Assembly: GCA_037043455.1 (NCBI GenBank)
Contig: JAWPHD010004499.1
Coordinates: 122,289 to 186,288 of the forward strand
Direction of reading: 5' to 3'
Length of the DNA: 64,000 nucleotides
Origin: Cyrtodaria siliqua
Taxonomy: Eukaryota; Mollusca; Bivalvia; Adapedonta; Hiatellidae
In this document: positions 11,501 to 21,110 of the stretch, piece after piece
Layout of the letters: each line of letters opens with the position of its first letter
How positions within the stretch are numbered: position 1 is the stretch's first letter
Position numbers and translations under genes: made by a program
The notes under the pieces: model-generated
The model's input: only the letters and a program-made list of their open reading frames with translations
Told to the model about the DNA's origin: nothing
Databases searched by the model: none

Positions 11501-14500
11501 TGACTTGTACAAAAATTCTGGTATCCATATTGATGAAAACTGGTTGCAAAACACAACTGAAAATTGCTCAGAAACAGTGCAAGAGTTTTTTGGAAGAACT
11601 AATATGAGCGAATTTCCTCCTACAGATGATGTTACTGAAAAAACAGAAAACATAACGAGCAAAAACGAAAATGACTATGAATCTGATCATTTTAGTGAAA
11701 TTGATGAAAATGAAAAAGTTGTTGGTAATAGTGATACAATTATTGACTCGGCTGATCCAACGACTGACACTATTTACACATTTGCCCCTGGCGAAGGACA
11801 AATACCCATAAGTTTATATCAAGATACCAATGCTGAGTATTTATCATTTCCATCAATATTTTGTGGTCAAAAGAGACCTGAAAATGAAGACAGATCTGTT
11901 CCTGTTCATTATAGTGACATATGCAAAATGGAACTTCGCCATGTTGACAGAAGGGTGGCATCAAATGTTCCAAATGTTTTCTTCAAAATGAAAAAACTGC
12001 AACTGAAACAAGTTTCAGACAAAGTGCATCTAGCTTTAAGAAGATGTAAAACAGAAGGCAAAAAACTTACGGTATCCCAGGTTTTAAGCCCAGAATGTCG
12101 GGAAAACTTAGTAAATCTTGATGAAGGCTTTTATATTTTTCGAACTTTGAGGAGTTCGCCGCCATACTTGGAAGCTCGGAAGAAAGATGTTTTTGCTATG
12201 ATACGCCAATTAGGTTTGCCTACATGGTTTACTTCGTTGTCCTCTGCAGATACACGATGGGTTGATTTGCTGAAGATTTTAGCAAAACTTAATAGCGGTA
12301 AAACTCTTAATGATGACGATGTTGCGAAAATGACTTGGGCTGACAAAACCAAGCTTGTTCAAACTGATCCAGTGACATGTGTTAGATACTTTGACCACCG
12401 TGTACAGGAGTTCATAGGAACTGTACTTAAAAGTAATCATGAACCTTTGGGAAAAGTCAAAGATTACTTTTACCGTGTTGAATTCCAACAGAGAGGGTCT
12501 CCACATATTCACATGCTTCTTTGGATTGAAGATGCTCCACAATATGAAACACACACAGATGAAGAAGTGGTATCATTCATTGATCAGTATGTTTCGTGTT
12601 CAAACATTGATGACCCACTTGTTGACTTTCAAGTACACAAACATTCACGATCATGCAGAAAAAAGGAAAAAGCAGTTTGTAGATTTGGATTTCCAATTCC
12701 ACCAATGAAAAAAACAGTTATTCTGGAACCACTTATTGCAGATCAAGCTGACACCAAAAAGTACAAAGAACTGTTTGTTTCAATCCAACAAAAGTTGAAT
12801 GAGATAAAAGAATGTGATTTATCGTTTGAGCAATTCTTAAAACAACTGAACACAGATGACGAAGATTATCTTAAAGCTGTTCAAAGCTCATTAGATGGAC
12901 CCAAAGTGTTTTTGAAAAGGAATGTTGCTGAGGTGAGAATAAATGCCTACATGAAACCCATTCTGAGAGCTTGGGGAGCCAATCATGATCTTCAGTTTGT
13001 TTTGGATCCGTATGGATGTGCTGTATACATAGTATCATATATCAGTAAAGCCCAAAGAGGAATGAGCATCCTTATGAATGAAGCATGTAAAGAAGCAAGA
13101 AAAGGAAATATGGATTTAAAGAAGCAAGTAAGACATATTGGTAACAAATTTTTGAATAGTGTTGAAATTAGTGCACAGGAAGGATGCTACCTTGTTTTAC
13201 AACTTCCAATGACCAAAGCTACAAGAGATGTAGTATTCATAAACACTTCACCACCTGACAAACGTACATTTCTTTTGAAATCAAGGGAAGCTTTGGAAAA
13301 AATGGCTGAAAATTCAACAGAAATCGAAGCAGACAATATAATTAAAAGGTATTCAAAAAGGCCAAAGCAACTTGAACATTGGTGTCTTGCTGATTATGTA
13401 TCGCAACTTGAAATCATATATCCAGCATCTGATGACATGTTTCATGACGAAAATGAGCATAATGATGATGAAAGAAATGAGCCTGAAGAAATTCATCCAG
13501 ACATGTTAGTTGAGGAAGGAATACAAATCACGTTGAAAAGTGGCATCAGAATTAAATCCAGAAAAAAACCTAAAGTATTACGTTATGTTCGTTATTCACT
13601 AAAAGTGGATCCAGAAAACTATTACAGAGAAAAACTGTTACTTTTTCATCCATGGCGTAATGAGAGTGAAGATGTTTTAGGTGCACATAGTTCTTATGAA
13701 GATCATTACTTTGCTTTGAAGAATTTCATAGACTTTAAAGTCAAAGAATATGAGAAAAATGCTGATCAGTTAAATGAGGCAATGAAAAGGGCTGCTGATG
13801 ACTTGAACTTCGATGAAATAGCACCAAGCAATGAGCAAAGAGAATCAGATGATCTGCAGACGGGTTCAGTGGCAAGTGAGCAGTTTGTTTATTTTGATCC
13901 AGATCGTCCGGAAGTACAACGTCAGTATGACTTAGGAAATGATATTGGTAGTTCAGTAGCACTGGTAAATATTACTGTTAATACAAAAAGAATGTCTGAT
14001 GCAAATTATAGATCTCTTGTACATTCGCTAAATAGAAAGCAACACAAATTCTTCCAGCATGTTCTGCAAAGTATCAAACAAAACCTGGAGCCTTTGCATG
14101 TATTTCTATCTGGTGGTGCAGGTGTTGGAAAATCAGTAGTTGTCTCGGCTTTACATGAAGCATTGTTGCGACATTTGTCTACTTCGGCAGGTGACAATCC
14201 TGATGTATGCAAAGTACTTTTGTGTGCACCTACTGGAAAAGCTGCTTTTCACATAAGTGGCATGACTATCCACTCAGCATTTCGTATCCCTGCTAGTCAA
14301 GGCTACTGCATCAAACCATTAGATAGTGACACACTTAACACCTTGCGAACCATATACAGAGATCTCGCTGTTGTAATGATTGACGAAGTTTCAATGGTTG
14401 GACACAACATGCTGATGCTAATCAATCACAGGCTTCAACAAATTAAAGGTTCAACTTTATTTTTTGGCGGTGTTCACATGATTCTGATTGGCGACTTGTT

Positions 14501-16133
14501 TCAATTGAAGCCTGTTATGGATGGATGGATTTTTGAAAACTTAAAAAACAACTTTGGTCCTCTTGCAACAAATTTGTGGAAGGAATTATTTGCAATGCAT
14601 GAACTTGACGAAATCATGAGACAAAAAGATGACAAGGAATTTGCAGAGATTTTGAATAGATTACGTGAAGGAAAGCATCAACAAAGCGATATAGAAGTTC
14701 TTAAAAAGCGTGAAATAAAAACAACAAATCCAAATTATCCAAAGAATGCTATTCATCTTTTCAGCACAAATGCCAGCGTGGATTCATTTAACAAGGAAGC
14801 ATTCCAGTTATCACCTAGTATAAAAACTGTCACAACAGCTTTGGATACTGTAATAGGAGATGATACTAAATCTGTAAAAGAGCAACTGATTTCTAGGTTG
14901 CCAAATGATGCCTCAAAAACGGCTGGTTTGCAAAAAAAACTAGGTATAGCTGTTGGAATGACGTATGATCTATGTGCAAATGTTGATGTTAATGATGGAT
15001 TAGCCAATGGTTCAAGTTGTTGTATTAAATTCATAGAAAGCAAACAACAAAATACAAATAGACCAAGTATTGTTTGGGTAAAATTCTATGACCAAAATGT
15101 AGGTTCTGAATGGCGTGCTAAATACAGACATTTATATCATATTGGTATTGATCCTTCTTGGACACCCATTTTTGATATCAAAAGAAACTTCGTTTACTTC
15201 AGAAAGACATTTCTGAGGATTCAATTCCCACTTCGCCAATCTGCAGCCAAAACCATACATAAATCACAGGGTGACACTTTAAATGAAGTTGTTATTGACA
15301 TGTCTGGTACACGAATCTTTTCTCATGCACACTACGTTGCCATTAGCAGAGCAAAAACACTACAGGGTCTCAATATTTTGAATCTAAATGAAACAAAGAT
15401 ATCAGTGTCTGAAAAAGTCAAACAAGAATTGACTAGGTTACGAAATGAACAAGTTCTTGCTTTGTGTTATATTCCACTTTATCAAATTCAAGACACTCTG
15501 GCAAAACTTGTGTTTTTGAATACTCGATCTTTGAAAAGTCATAAAGATGACATTTTCCAGGAACCAAATGTTCAAGATGCAAACATGATTTGTCTTGTTG
15601 AAACATGGCTTACTGCTGAAGATGAAATGCATACTTTGAATGTACCAGGATATCAGCTATTCAGAGCAGACGGTTACCAAAGTGGGAACACAAGACCTCA
15701 CCGGGGTATTGCATTGTATTTTAAAGAAGGTATCCCTGTTGTTCAAAACAAAACACTCATTCAACAAGATTTTGAAATTGTTCTGACAGAACTTTTGTTT
15801 GACATGAGAAGAGTAATTGTTGTTACATTGTACAGGTCTCCTTCATGTTCAATAAGTTCCTTGAAAAAACACTTACTCGAGTTTGTGTCACCAGTCACAT
15901 ACAATACAGAATTTGTAATTCAAGGTGACTTCAATTCTGATATCTTACAAGAACATACAGTCAGTGCCTTCATTGAAGAACAATTTCATTGCAAGCAAGT
16001 TGTTCAGAAAGCGACTCATGATTCAGGATCGCTTATTGATCATGTTTACTCAAACATTGAATCCATCAAAAATGAAGTGATAGAGTGTGTTTGGTCAGAT
16101 CATGCCTTAGTTTATTCTGCAATAGCTCATTGA
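8508..16133 (+). CDS. Helentron (Helitron2-type) Rep/helicase polyprotein with protease and EEP endonuclease
   Basis: This is the rolling-circle transposase of an autonomous Helentron: 2541 residues with no stop or frameshift. Domains in order: UL36(C76)/papain-like cysteine protease, about 190-400 (GSFHQGD at 199, Cys217, Asp344-Ser-His346); basic tandem repeats, about 456-740; Cys-rich zinc-binding segment (Cys831, 833, 834, 875, 878) leading into a DUF6570-like region to about 960; Helitron-like N domain from about 1135; HUH nuclease motif RGSPHIHMLLW with His1333/His1335; two catalytic tyrosines, Tyr1507 and Tyr1511, with Lys1514; PIF1/RecD-like helicase with Walker A GGAGVGKS (1869-1876), Walker B DE (1959-1960), GDLFQL (from 1995) and motifs TIHKSQG and YVAISRAKT; C-terminal EEP nuclease (Asn2338, Glu2365, GDFN at 2473-2476, SDH ending at His2532). 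A C-terminal EEP domain is the Helentron hallmark. Family knowledge says it nicks, unwinds and copies element DNA by rolling-circle replication in the nucleus. The protease substrate is unknown and may be the polyprotein itself. The ATG at 8508 is preceded by an acceptor-like site; a spliced start cannot be excluded. Confidence 0.93.
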   Translation: MPRRKNWRRSQARKEVIERCERDGEQLEQVSKAVTEPSDGGLAHPYPSSLAVLDEGPSVSLKMGVIELSDGGFAQPMYPSVPDTVIDTVTGTLIDTEIDIKTVFDMHSEIVNEKSDEDNEVHTDPSEKFLYTATLVNEPAKRLPKNSTTVEEYVPAPVVESFTENVPSSYPTEHKLNQQSCSQKERNNLPFGAKVMLYGSFHQGDDRFCEISRGSQCVANAFSAILFSRYSEVNNSIELDTILSFGDCLYRKIVQNLIANDKFRSYLLCFDDLPETVEFHSEDITVQKGNIVSGSLIGCINSVSLPTLHVAIQTVLNENSCSLVIVGAVCSAVFYNHGLFYFFDSHSHGQNALSAPDGSSILIGFEIIDDLVTYMYAFYSSLNIDFSSQFDVIPIDLKKSFAYDFMMPTVSADQTNLLDNYFQDQETKALRKHASDIDRHSSKDKSSYMKTYMRKRRQDPLIRAKEKNLELQSKRKARQDRTVKSSEKMKRQKLRQDPLIRAKEKNRDIESRRKVRQDPLIRAKEKNRDLDSRRKVRQDPLIRAKEKNRDLDSRRKVRQDPIVKSAEKTKRWKVRQDPLIRAKEKNRDLDSRRKVRRDPLIRAKEKNRDLDSRRKVRQDPIVKSAEKTKRWKVRQDPLIRAKEKNRDLNSRRKVRRDPLIRAKEKNRDLDSRRKVRQDPIVKSAEKTKRWKVRQDPLIRAKEKNRDLDSRRKVRQDPIVKSAEKMKRRILREDPVIRHHEGKLELKSKQKKRNNAYYKAIESEKKRLSRSFISVRIQEKSRKNLSLREKRKKADFQAKEKNLREARKYGSELNECISKFKRTISTGPVYVCTCCHQTWFKHSVESASTVAYILDPSLVKQHFTKYLSVDSKEWICKTCSNTLKKNKTPSLSVANKNMFPIKPKELELHQLEERLVALRIPFMQIRELPRGGQLSVKGNVVNVPVDIQPVIESLPRAFDTQVTVPVRLKKKLSYKKCDFTENVRPLQVISALHWLMNHSDLYKNSGIHIDENWLQNTTENCSETVQEFFGRTNMSEFPPTDDVTEKTENITSKNENDYESDHFSEIDENEKVVGNSDTIIDSADPTTDTIYTFAPGEGQIPISLYQDTNAEYLSFPSIFCGQKRPENEDRSVPVHYSDICKMELRHVDRRVASNVPNVFFKMKKLQLKQVSDKVHLALRRCKTEGKKLTVSQVLSPECRENLVNLDEGFYIFRTLRSSPPYLEARKKDVFAMIRQLGLPTWFTSLSSADTRWVDLLKILAKLNSGKTLNDDDVAKMTWADKTKLVQTDPVTCVRYFDHRVQEFIGTVLKSNHEPLGKVKDYFYRVEFQQRGSPHIHMLLWIEDAPQYETHTDEEVVSFIDQYVSCSNIDDPLVDFQVHKHSRSCRKKEKAVCRFGFPIPPMKKTVILEPLIADQADTKKYKELFVSIQQKLNEIKECDLSFEQFLKQLNTDDEDYLKAVQSSLDGPKVFLKRNVAEVRINAYMKPILRAWGANHDLQFVLDPYGCAVYIVSYISKAQRGMSILMNEACKEARKGNMDLKKQVRHIGNKFLNSVEISAQEGCYLVLQLPMTKATRDVVFINTSPPDKRTFLLKSREALEKMAENSTEIEADNIIKRYSKRPKQLEHWCLADYVSQLEIIYPASDDMFHDENEHNDDERNEPEEIHPDMLVEEGIQITLKSGIRIKSRKKPKVLRYVRYSLKVDPENYYREKLLLFHPWRNESEDVLGAHSSYEDHYFALKNFIDFKVKEYEKNADQLNEAMKRAADDLNFDEIAPSNEQRESDDLQTGSVASEQFVYFDPDRPEVQRQYDLGNDIGSSVALVNITVNTKRMSDANYRSLVHSLNRKQHKFFQHVLQSIKQNLEPLHVFLSGGAGVGKSVVVSALHEALLRHLSTSAGDNPDVCKVLLCAPTGKAAFHISGMTIHSAFRIPASQGYCIKPLDSDTLNTLRTIYRDLAVVMIDEVSMVGHNMLMLINHRLQQIKGSTLFFGGVHMILIGDLFQLKPVMDGWIFENLKNNFGPLATNLWKELFAMHELDEIMRQKDDKEFAEILNRLREGKHQQSDIEVLKKREIKTTNPNYPKNAIHLFSTNASVDSFNKEAFQLSPSIKTVTTALDTVIGDDTKSVKEQLISRLPNDASKTAGLQKKLGIAVGMTYDLCANVDVNDGLANGSSCCIKFIESKQQNTNRPSIVWVKFYDQNVGSEWRAKYRHLYHIGIDPSWTPIFDIKRNFVYFRKTFLRIQFPLRQSAAKTIHKSQGDTLNEVVIDMSGTRIFSHAHYVAISRAKTLQGLNILNLNETKISVSEKVKQELTRLRNEQVLALCYIPLYQIQDTLAKLVFLNTRSLKSHKDDIFQEPNVQDANMICLVETWLTAEDEMHTLNVPGYQLFRADGYQSGNTRPHRGIALYFKEGIPVVQNKTLIQQDFEIVLTELLFDMRRVIVVTLYRSPSCSISSLKKHLLEFVSPVTYNTEFVIQGDFNSDILQEHTVSAFIEEQFHCKQVVQKATHDSGSLIDHVYSNIESIKNEVIECVWSDHALVYSAIAH
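9876..10763 (+). repeat. In-frame coding repeats (21- and 17-residue units, 177-bp higher-order period)
   Basis: Fifteen units run through residues about 456-750. Type A is 21 residues, of the form RQDPLIRAKEKNRDLDSRRK plus V; type B is 17 residues (RQDPIVKSAEKTKRWKV). From the fourth unit they are ordered A-A-B, giving a 59-residue (177-bp) period three times, followed by A-B and a diverged last unit. Near-identity at DNA level shows recent expansion in multiples of three. The strongly charged, Arg/Lys-rich sequence should be helical and could bind DNA or act as a nuclear-localisation platform; that role is inferred. Shorter, diverged versions of such repeats occur in related Helitron proteins. 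Confidence 0.9.
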
Positions 16134-16170
16134 AGACTCATTCATCACAGATTGTATCTAGAAAATTGAC

Positions 16171-16176
16171 AATAAA
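16171..16176 (+). terminator. Polyadenylation signal of the transposon ORF
   Basis: A canonical AATAAA lies 38 bases after the stop codon at 16131-16133. It is compact, as expected for a transposon transcript. No GT-rich downstream element is obvious. Confidence 0.5.
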
Positions 16177-16253
16177 CAGCTTATGATTTTAAAAAACAAC
16201 GATATCAGTTTGATGTATTATTACTTTATTCTTCAACCCACATGTGTAAAATT

Positions 16254-16288
16254 ATTCCTACTTACTGCTTACTGCAGTCAGTAGGAAT
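16254..16288 (+). repeat. Hairpin, candidate 3'-terminal structure of the Helentron
   Basis: Left arm 16254-16267 (ATTCCTACTTACTG) and right arm 16275-16288 (CAGTCAGTAGGAAT) pair at 13 of 14 positions around a 7-base loop, 120 bases after the stop codon. Helitrons and Helentrons end with a hairpin close to the 3' terminus. However, the following bases (AAGGCGG) do not match the TCTTGTT tail of the non-autonomous elements nearby, so the exact end and partnership remain open. Confidence 0.5.
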
Positions 16289-16620
16289 AAGGCGGTTTAT
16301 GTCTGAAATGGGTTGATTGCCACTTTTCAGTATATATGTAATCAAACTTGGTAAGGAGACCTATTAAGAGACCTCCTACTGCACTATATTGATCACCATT
16401 TCATTCCCCAATGTATTGTTTTAAATTACAACACTACTGTATTAAAAGACCACCTATGTTAATAATATTACTCTTCTATTGACAGATCTCTTCATACACT
16501 TGGTCTCTGAACACAGGTTTTTACTGCACTTTAATTGCTAACTGACCACATCAATGCATTTGTTATTATGAACTTTTGTGTATTAAGAAGATTTTGTTTT
16601 AATTATTACAGTTTGTTATT
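16289..16620. other. AT-rich spacer without recognisable feature
   Basis: Low-complexity AT-rich sequence between the hairpin and the next element. It may be the flank or the last part of the autonomous element; no coding or structural signal was recognised. Confidence 0.3.
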
Positions 16621-16905
16621 CATATATTTTTTTTATGCGACCACCACCAAATGGTGAGGATGCATATAGTATTAGACATGTCCATCCATCTGTTCGTCCT
16701 GAACATTTTGTGTGTTTATCTCTTCTCACAGTTTTCAACCGATTGTTTCAAAACTTTACAGGATGCTTATCCATCAAGACGTGCATATCACTTCACCAAC
16801 AAAATCAACCTTGTGTTAGCAAAGTTAAGGCCCCTTTTTCTTAAGATTTGTGCGGATTGTATTTAATGGGGGCATTTACGTCCCATGGACACATTCCACT
16901 TTAAA
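16621..16905 (+). mobile_element. Short Helentron-like element
   Basis: After a T-tract the 5' end reads ATGCGACCACC, pairing loosely with GGTGAGGATGCAT. A CCATCCATCTGTTCGTCC linker, one degenerate internal unit and a 3' segment with a TCCCATGGACA palindrome and CATTCC follow. The 3' end resembles that of the 29239-31332 family (GTGTCCCATGGACAC then ATTTCTTGTT) but its tail has decayed. Confidence 0.55.
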
Positions 16906-17148
16906 CTGTATCCTGCATAATTGGATGTTTCTGATGCTAGAAATGAAGGTTATTGTTATAAATATCATCAGTGTATTATACTTTTTTTTAACTGTACAAC
17001 AAAAGGTAAAAATATGACTTCCTATTTTTTTTACATATTGTGTCATAAGATTAAATCTGTCATTTCCACTATATCATCAATAATCATTAATATGCTCCCC
17101 GTGTGGTTGCCGGAGTATAATACAACCACAGCAAATCCTTCATGTTCA

Positions 17149-17395
17149 TTTTGTCATTTTTTATCATGCTCATTCAAAGTTTTCTTCATGACACCACATA
17201 TGCAAATGCGGAAACGTGGCTCCAGCATAAATGGAGTGCCTACAATAGAATTTGGAGCAACTCTGCAGTTTAGAAGGTTCTAGGCCCATTGTGGATGTAA
17301 ATGGAAGATGAGCCTGGCATGTTCATCCCTGTTTGGCGCCATCCAACCTTTCTTGTGTTGGTGCGCCGTTAAAACCCAATTCAGTTCAATTTATT
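17149..17395 (+). mobile_element. SINE copy, CAATTCA-tailed family (1)
   Basis: The body contains TCATGCTCATTCAAAG, GTGGCTCCAGCATAAATGG, GCAACTCTGCAGTT, GGTTCTAGGCCCAT, GATGAGCCTGGCATGTTCAT and TTGGTGCGCC, ending in AAAACCCAATTCAGTTCAAT. Other copies lie at 18050-18280, 19775-20065, 20556-20810, 20875-21110 and 24935-25185. No RNA polymerase III box pair was recognised, so the head may be truncated. The pentamer-like tail is typical of SINEs moved by a LINE that recognises a short 3' repeat. Confidence 0.65.
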
Positions 17396-17494
17396 ACAAA
17401 TTTTAAATAAACTCCAGTTCGATATTAGTCATGATTTTAACTTAAAATTTGTATGCATATATTTAAATAAGATGTAAAAAAAAAAAAGGCAGAA

Positions 17495-17815
17495 TTTAAT
17501 TATACTCCGCTTTCACAAAGTGAAGTGGGGGCTATATTGAATCATATTATCTGTAAAGTCGCTTCATGTAACACGTTTTTGTCGTGTCCTTCATTATAGC
17601 CCTGCTTTCATAAAGTGAAATGGGGGATAAATTGTAATCACGTTGTCCATAACGTCGCATCGCGTAACACATTTTTGTCGTGTGCGTCCTTTCATGTCGC
17701 ATCCCATAACTACCATTTCTCAAACAGTTTTGAATCGGTTGTTCCCAAACTTCATATACACACAACAACTGATGACCTTATGTCCCTCTATATCACCCAT
17801 TGTTAATTAACAAAT
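17495..17815 (+). mobile_element. Two Helentron-like 5' end fragments
   Basis: TATACTCCGCTTTCAC..GTGAAGTGGGGGCTATA forms a hairpin at about 17500-17535. A diverged second copy of the following roughly 95 bp (CATAAAGTGAAATGGGGG, then a TTTTTGTCGTGT block) starts near 17600. The opening resembles the TATACTCCCC element at 51498. No 3' end was found. Confidence 0.5.
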
Positions 17816-18049
17816 TATGACTCTTTGACTTTGTTTAAGCGAGGGTATTCATCACCTTCAGTGATAGTTCTAGTTTTATCTTAGATATTCTACTGTAGCC
17901 TAGGGTTAAATTATATATTATCAGAGCAATATCATCAGCAATTAATAATATGCCAAATAAGACTGTTTTGAACTTTTCTATAAATAGGTGGTCACGATTC
18001 GTAAATATGCAAATTATGTAGAACAGTTTAAATAAATCTGTGACTTTAA
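17816..18049. other. AT-rich spacer
   Basis: No gene, repeat or structure was recognised between the element fragments and the next SINE. Confidence 0.3.
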
Positions 18050-18280
18050 AAAAAAGAGCAGTGGCAAAAAAAACAATAACATGGCTCCAGCGTAAATGGA
18101 GTTTCTACGATAGAATTTGCAGCAACTCTGCAGTTCACGGTGAGAACGTTCTAGGCCCATTTTCCATATTTTATCTCGATGTACATGGAAGATGAGCCTG
18201 GCATGTTCATGCCTTTTAGGTGCCATATAGCCTTTTCATGTGTTGGTGCACCTTAAAACCCTAATTCAATTCAATTAAAC
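18050..18280 (+). mobile_element. SINE copy, CAATTCA-tailed family (2)
   Basis: Begins near AAGAGCAGTGGCAAAA, carries ATGGCTCCAGCGTAAATGG, CAACTCTGCAGTTC, TTCTAGGCCCATTTTCC and GATGAGCCTGGCATG, and ends in AATTCAATTCAATT. The AAGAGCAGTGGCA start is shared with the copy at 20556 and differs from the other copies, marking a subfamily. Confidence 0.65.
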
Positions 18281-19774
18281 ACAAGTCAAGATTATCTTGT
18301 GTCACTTTAAATACATCAGCTGTTACCAAAGTTTTATGATTAATATAACGATAAAACATGATTAATTACATCAATAACATACTTTGTATACTAGGTAGTA
18401 TTATTAGTATTATTTGTTTACTTGTTCAGATCTTAGCTTTACTTGTATTATCATTTTCCTGTATAATGACACCAAGTTTGGCGAAGATGGCGTGAAAGAC
18501 TGTAATATGAAGATAGCGATATGGTCAGATTTCAAGCACCTGGTCTGTGAACACTTGATTACAATGCCATGCACTTTTAATAGAAAAGGATTCTTCACAT
18601 TACCAAACATTAAAGCAATGGTAATATTATATCGTTTTAGATGGTAACGACAGTCAAAAAAGAACATAGTTTTACAACATCTTTGTCACTTAAGCTTTCT
18701 TTGAGAGAACAGCTTTACCATTAAATGAAAACGAGAAAAAAGGTCCTATAGAAACCACAGCACCCAAACACAATGACATCGTACACTCGCACTGTACTAC
18801 AAAGAGCAAATAAAATATACAGTGAAAAGGACAGCGCGCAACACAAATAGTGGTGGAGACGGTTATCGACTTGAAACGGTCAGCAGCCAGATAACAGATA
18901 ACAGTTTCGAAATAACAACTGTGACGTTACATTACATTTCTCAGCATAAAAGCTTGGAAATAAAGCTTTGGTTTTACATGACATTTCTCAACAAGAACAC
19001 CTTTGCCAAAGTCAACATTGGTTCTTGACGAACATATAATGATCACACATATCGTCAACTGCAACACGCAATATCAGGATGTAAACATTTAAGAAGTCTA
19101 TCCACAAACAGAATACATTGATTTCAGTTAGTTTCAGAACTGTGGTAATTGTTTACACATGAAGATAGAATATACTCAAAGCTATGCAAGGACATATTAA
19201 TGTTTTGTTCCAGAATTACTGAAGCATCATCGGTAGCGCATACAATTTCAAGCGTGATAATTAAGCTTCCTAAGTTGCACAAGAACAATTATGCTGTAAT
19301 ACCTATTGCTTTCATGTATTGTTTAACAAGATTTATACGAAAGGATTTATTCCAAATTGCAACAGACTATCCACCAGTATTTCCATATTAAAAAAGTCAT
19401 TCTGCAAACACAACTGAATTCATATCGTTGAAGACCATATATAACCCAACCTCGTCATGGAAGGAAACATCTAGTGTTGTGTTCCAGTATAAGTGAAGAA
19501 GTGTCATAATTGAAAGTGCATATATATTCCAAGTGTGACTATTCCAGGATCGCAAAACTTATTCTGTGCCATAAACGCTTACAGAAATAAAGTCAACCAA
19601 AGCTATAGAGAACTGGACATGATTACTGGACATCCAACAAATGAAAAGGAACTTTTAACCACTTCTACAAAGATGATCTGAAAAGTATAGAAATAGAAAT
19701 ATATATATACATGCAATTACAGTTTTTATCATCAATTCAATGTTTGTGATATAGACAAAAAGAACTAACAGTTT
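18281..19774. other. No recognisable gene
   Basis: Unique-looking AT-rich sequence. Open frames at 18414-18647, 18822-19028 and 19149-19391 have ordinary length for chance and no family resemblance I can name. No tandem repeat or element end was seen. Confidence 0.35.
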
Positions 19775-20065
19775 ACATATTCATTTTTTACCATGCTCAT
19801 TCGACGTCTTTATCATAACAGCGCTTATGATGACGCTGCGTATTATGCAAATCTGAAAATGTGGGTCCATCATAAATGGAGTATGTACTATAGAATCTGC
19901 AGCAACTCTGCAGTTCTGAAGGTAATAAAGTTCTAGGCCCATCTACATATTTTACCTTGATGTAAATTGAGAATGAGCCTGGCACGTTCATTCATATTAG
20001 GCGCCATATAACCTTTCATGTGTTGCTGCACCTTAAAACCCAATTCATTTCAATTCAGTTCTATC
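19775..20065 (+). mobile_element. SINE copy, CAATTCA-tailed family (3)
   Basis: Same order of blocks as the copy at 17149, with an added GCTTATGATGACGCTG stretch near the start and an AATTCATTTCAATTCAGTT tail. Confidence 0.6.
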
Positions 20066-20555
20066 CATGTACACTTGAATAAAAACAAGGTCATCGTGTC
20101 ATTTATAATACGGTTATTCGTTTATTTTTGTTTCATCATATTTATTTTTTCAAAATGAAGTTGTGCATGTCTAAAGCAATATACATGCCTGTGTTATTTT
20201 TCATACTGATTCTCAAATTTTTTTGCATTTTGTTTTGCCAAAGCACAGAACATAATGGATAGCACAATTTTTAATATTATTTACTATCTGAATCCATAAT
20301 GTTTCTAACATTTTTTTTTGGCAAAGCACAGAAGAAAACTACAACTGTATGTCCTTAATAATATATTTGCATTCTTTTCGGTACATTTCGAAGAGTCACA
20401 AAAATATCAACGCAGTGTTTCACTTGTGCCTTTTTACTTGAACAGCTTTGTCATATAGAAAACTGTTGCGCATCATGAAAAAATACGTCTGAAAATTCAT
20501 CATTTCCTTCATCATGATCCATGCATTGTTTCAGGTGCCATCTCGCTCACATCAA
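20066..20555. other. AT-rich spacer
   Basis: No coding signal. A short block repeats imperfectly at about 20235-20265 and 20310-20345 (GCAAAGCACAGAA-like). Confidence 0.3.
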
Positions 20556-20810
20556 AAGAGCAGTGGCAGAAAAATAAACATGGCTCCAGCATAAATAGAG
20601 TTTCTACGATAGAATTTCAGCAACTCTACAGTTCAGGGTGAGAAGGTTCTAGGCCCATTTTCCATATTTTATCTCGATGTACATGGAGGATGACCCTGGC
20701 ATGTTCATGCCTGTTAGGCGCCATATAACCTTTCATGTGTTTTGTGCGTTAGGCGCCATATAACCTTTCATGTGTTTTGTGCACCTTAAAACCCAATTCA
20801 ATTCATCATT
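20556..20810 (+). mobile_element. SINE copy, CAATTCA-tailed family (4)
   Basis: Same body as the copy at 18050. The stretch GTTAGGCGCCATATAACC..TGTGTTTTGTGC is duplicated in tandem near its 3' end (about 20713-20782), a local slippage event. Confidence 0.6.
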
Positions 20811-20874
20811 TCCTCATGAAAAGTGTAAAACAGGAAGACTGCAAAAGGCAGAGAGCTAGAAGCTCACTTCATTT

Positions 20875-21110
20875 TCATTGTATTTTTTGTCATGCTCATT
20901 AAAGGTTTTCATCATGACCCTGCATGCGAACATGGCTCCATCGTAAATGGAGTCTCTAGAATTTTCAGCAAGTCTGCAGTTGTACTGGTTAGGTGATTCC
21001 AGGCCGATTCTCCATATTTTATCTCGATGTAAATGGAGGATGAGCATGGCATGTTCATCCCTGTCTTTGTCATATAACCTTTCTTGTGATCACAATTCAG
21101 TTCAATTTAA
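20875..21110 (+). mobile_element. SINE copy, CAATTCA-tailed family (5), diverged
   Basis: Carries GTCATGCTCATTAAAGG, ATGGCTCCATCGTAAATGG, GTCTGCAGTT and GATGAGCATGGCATGTTCAT, and ends in CAATTCAGTTCAATTT; the segment before the tail is shortened. An older copy than its neighbours. Confidence 0.55.

Noticed and set aside
16921..17283. 120-codon plus-strand frame
   Set aside because: Its 3' half is a SINE copy and the rest has no recognisable similarity.
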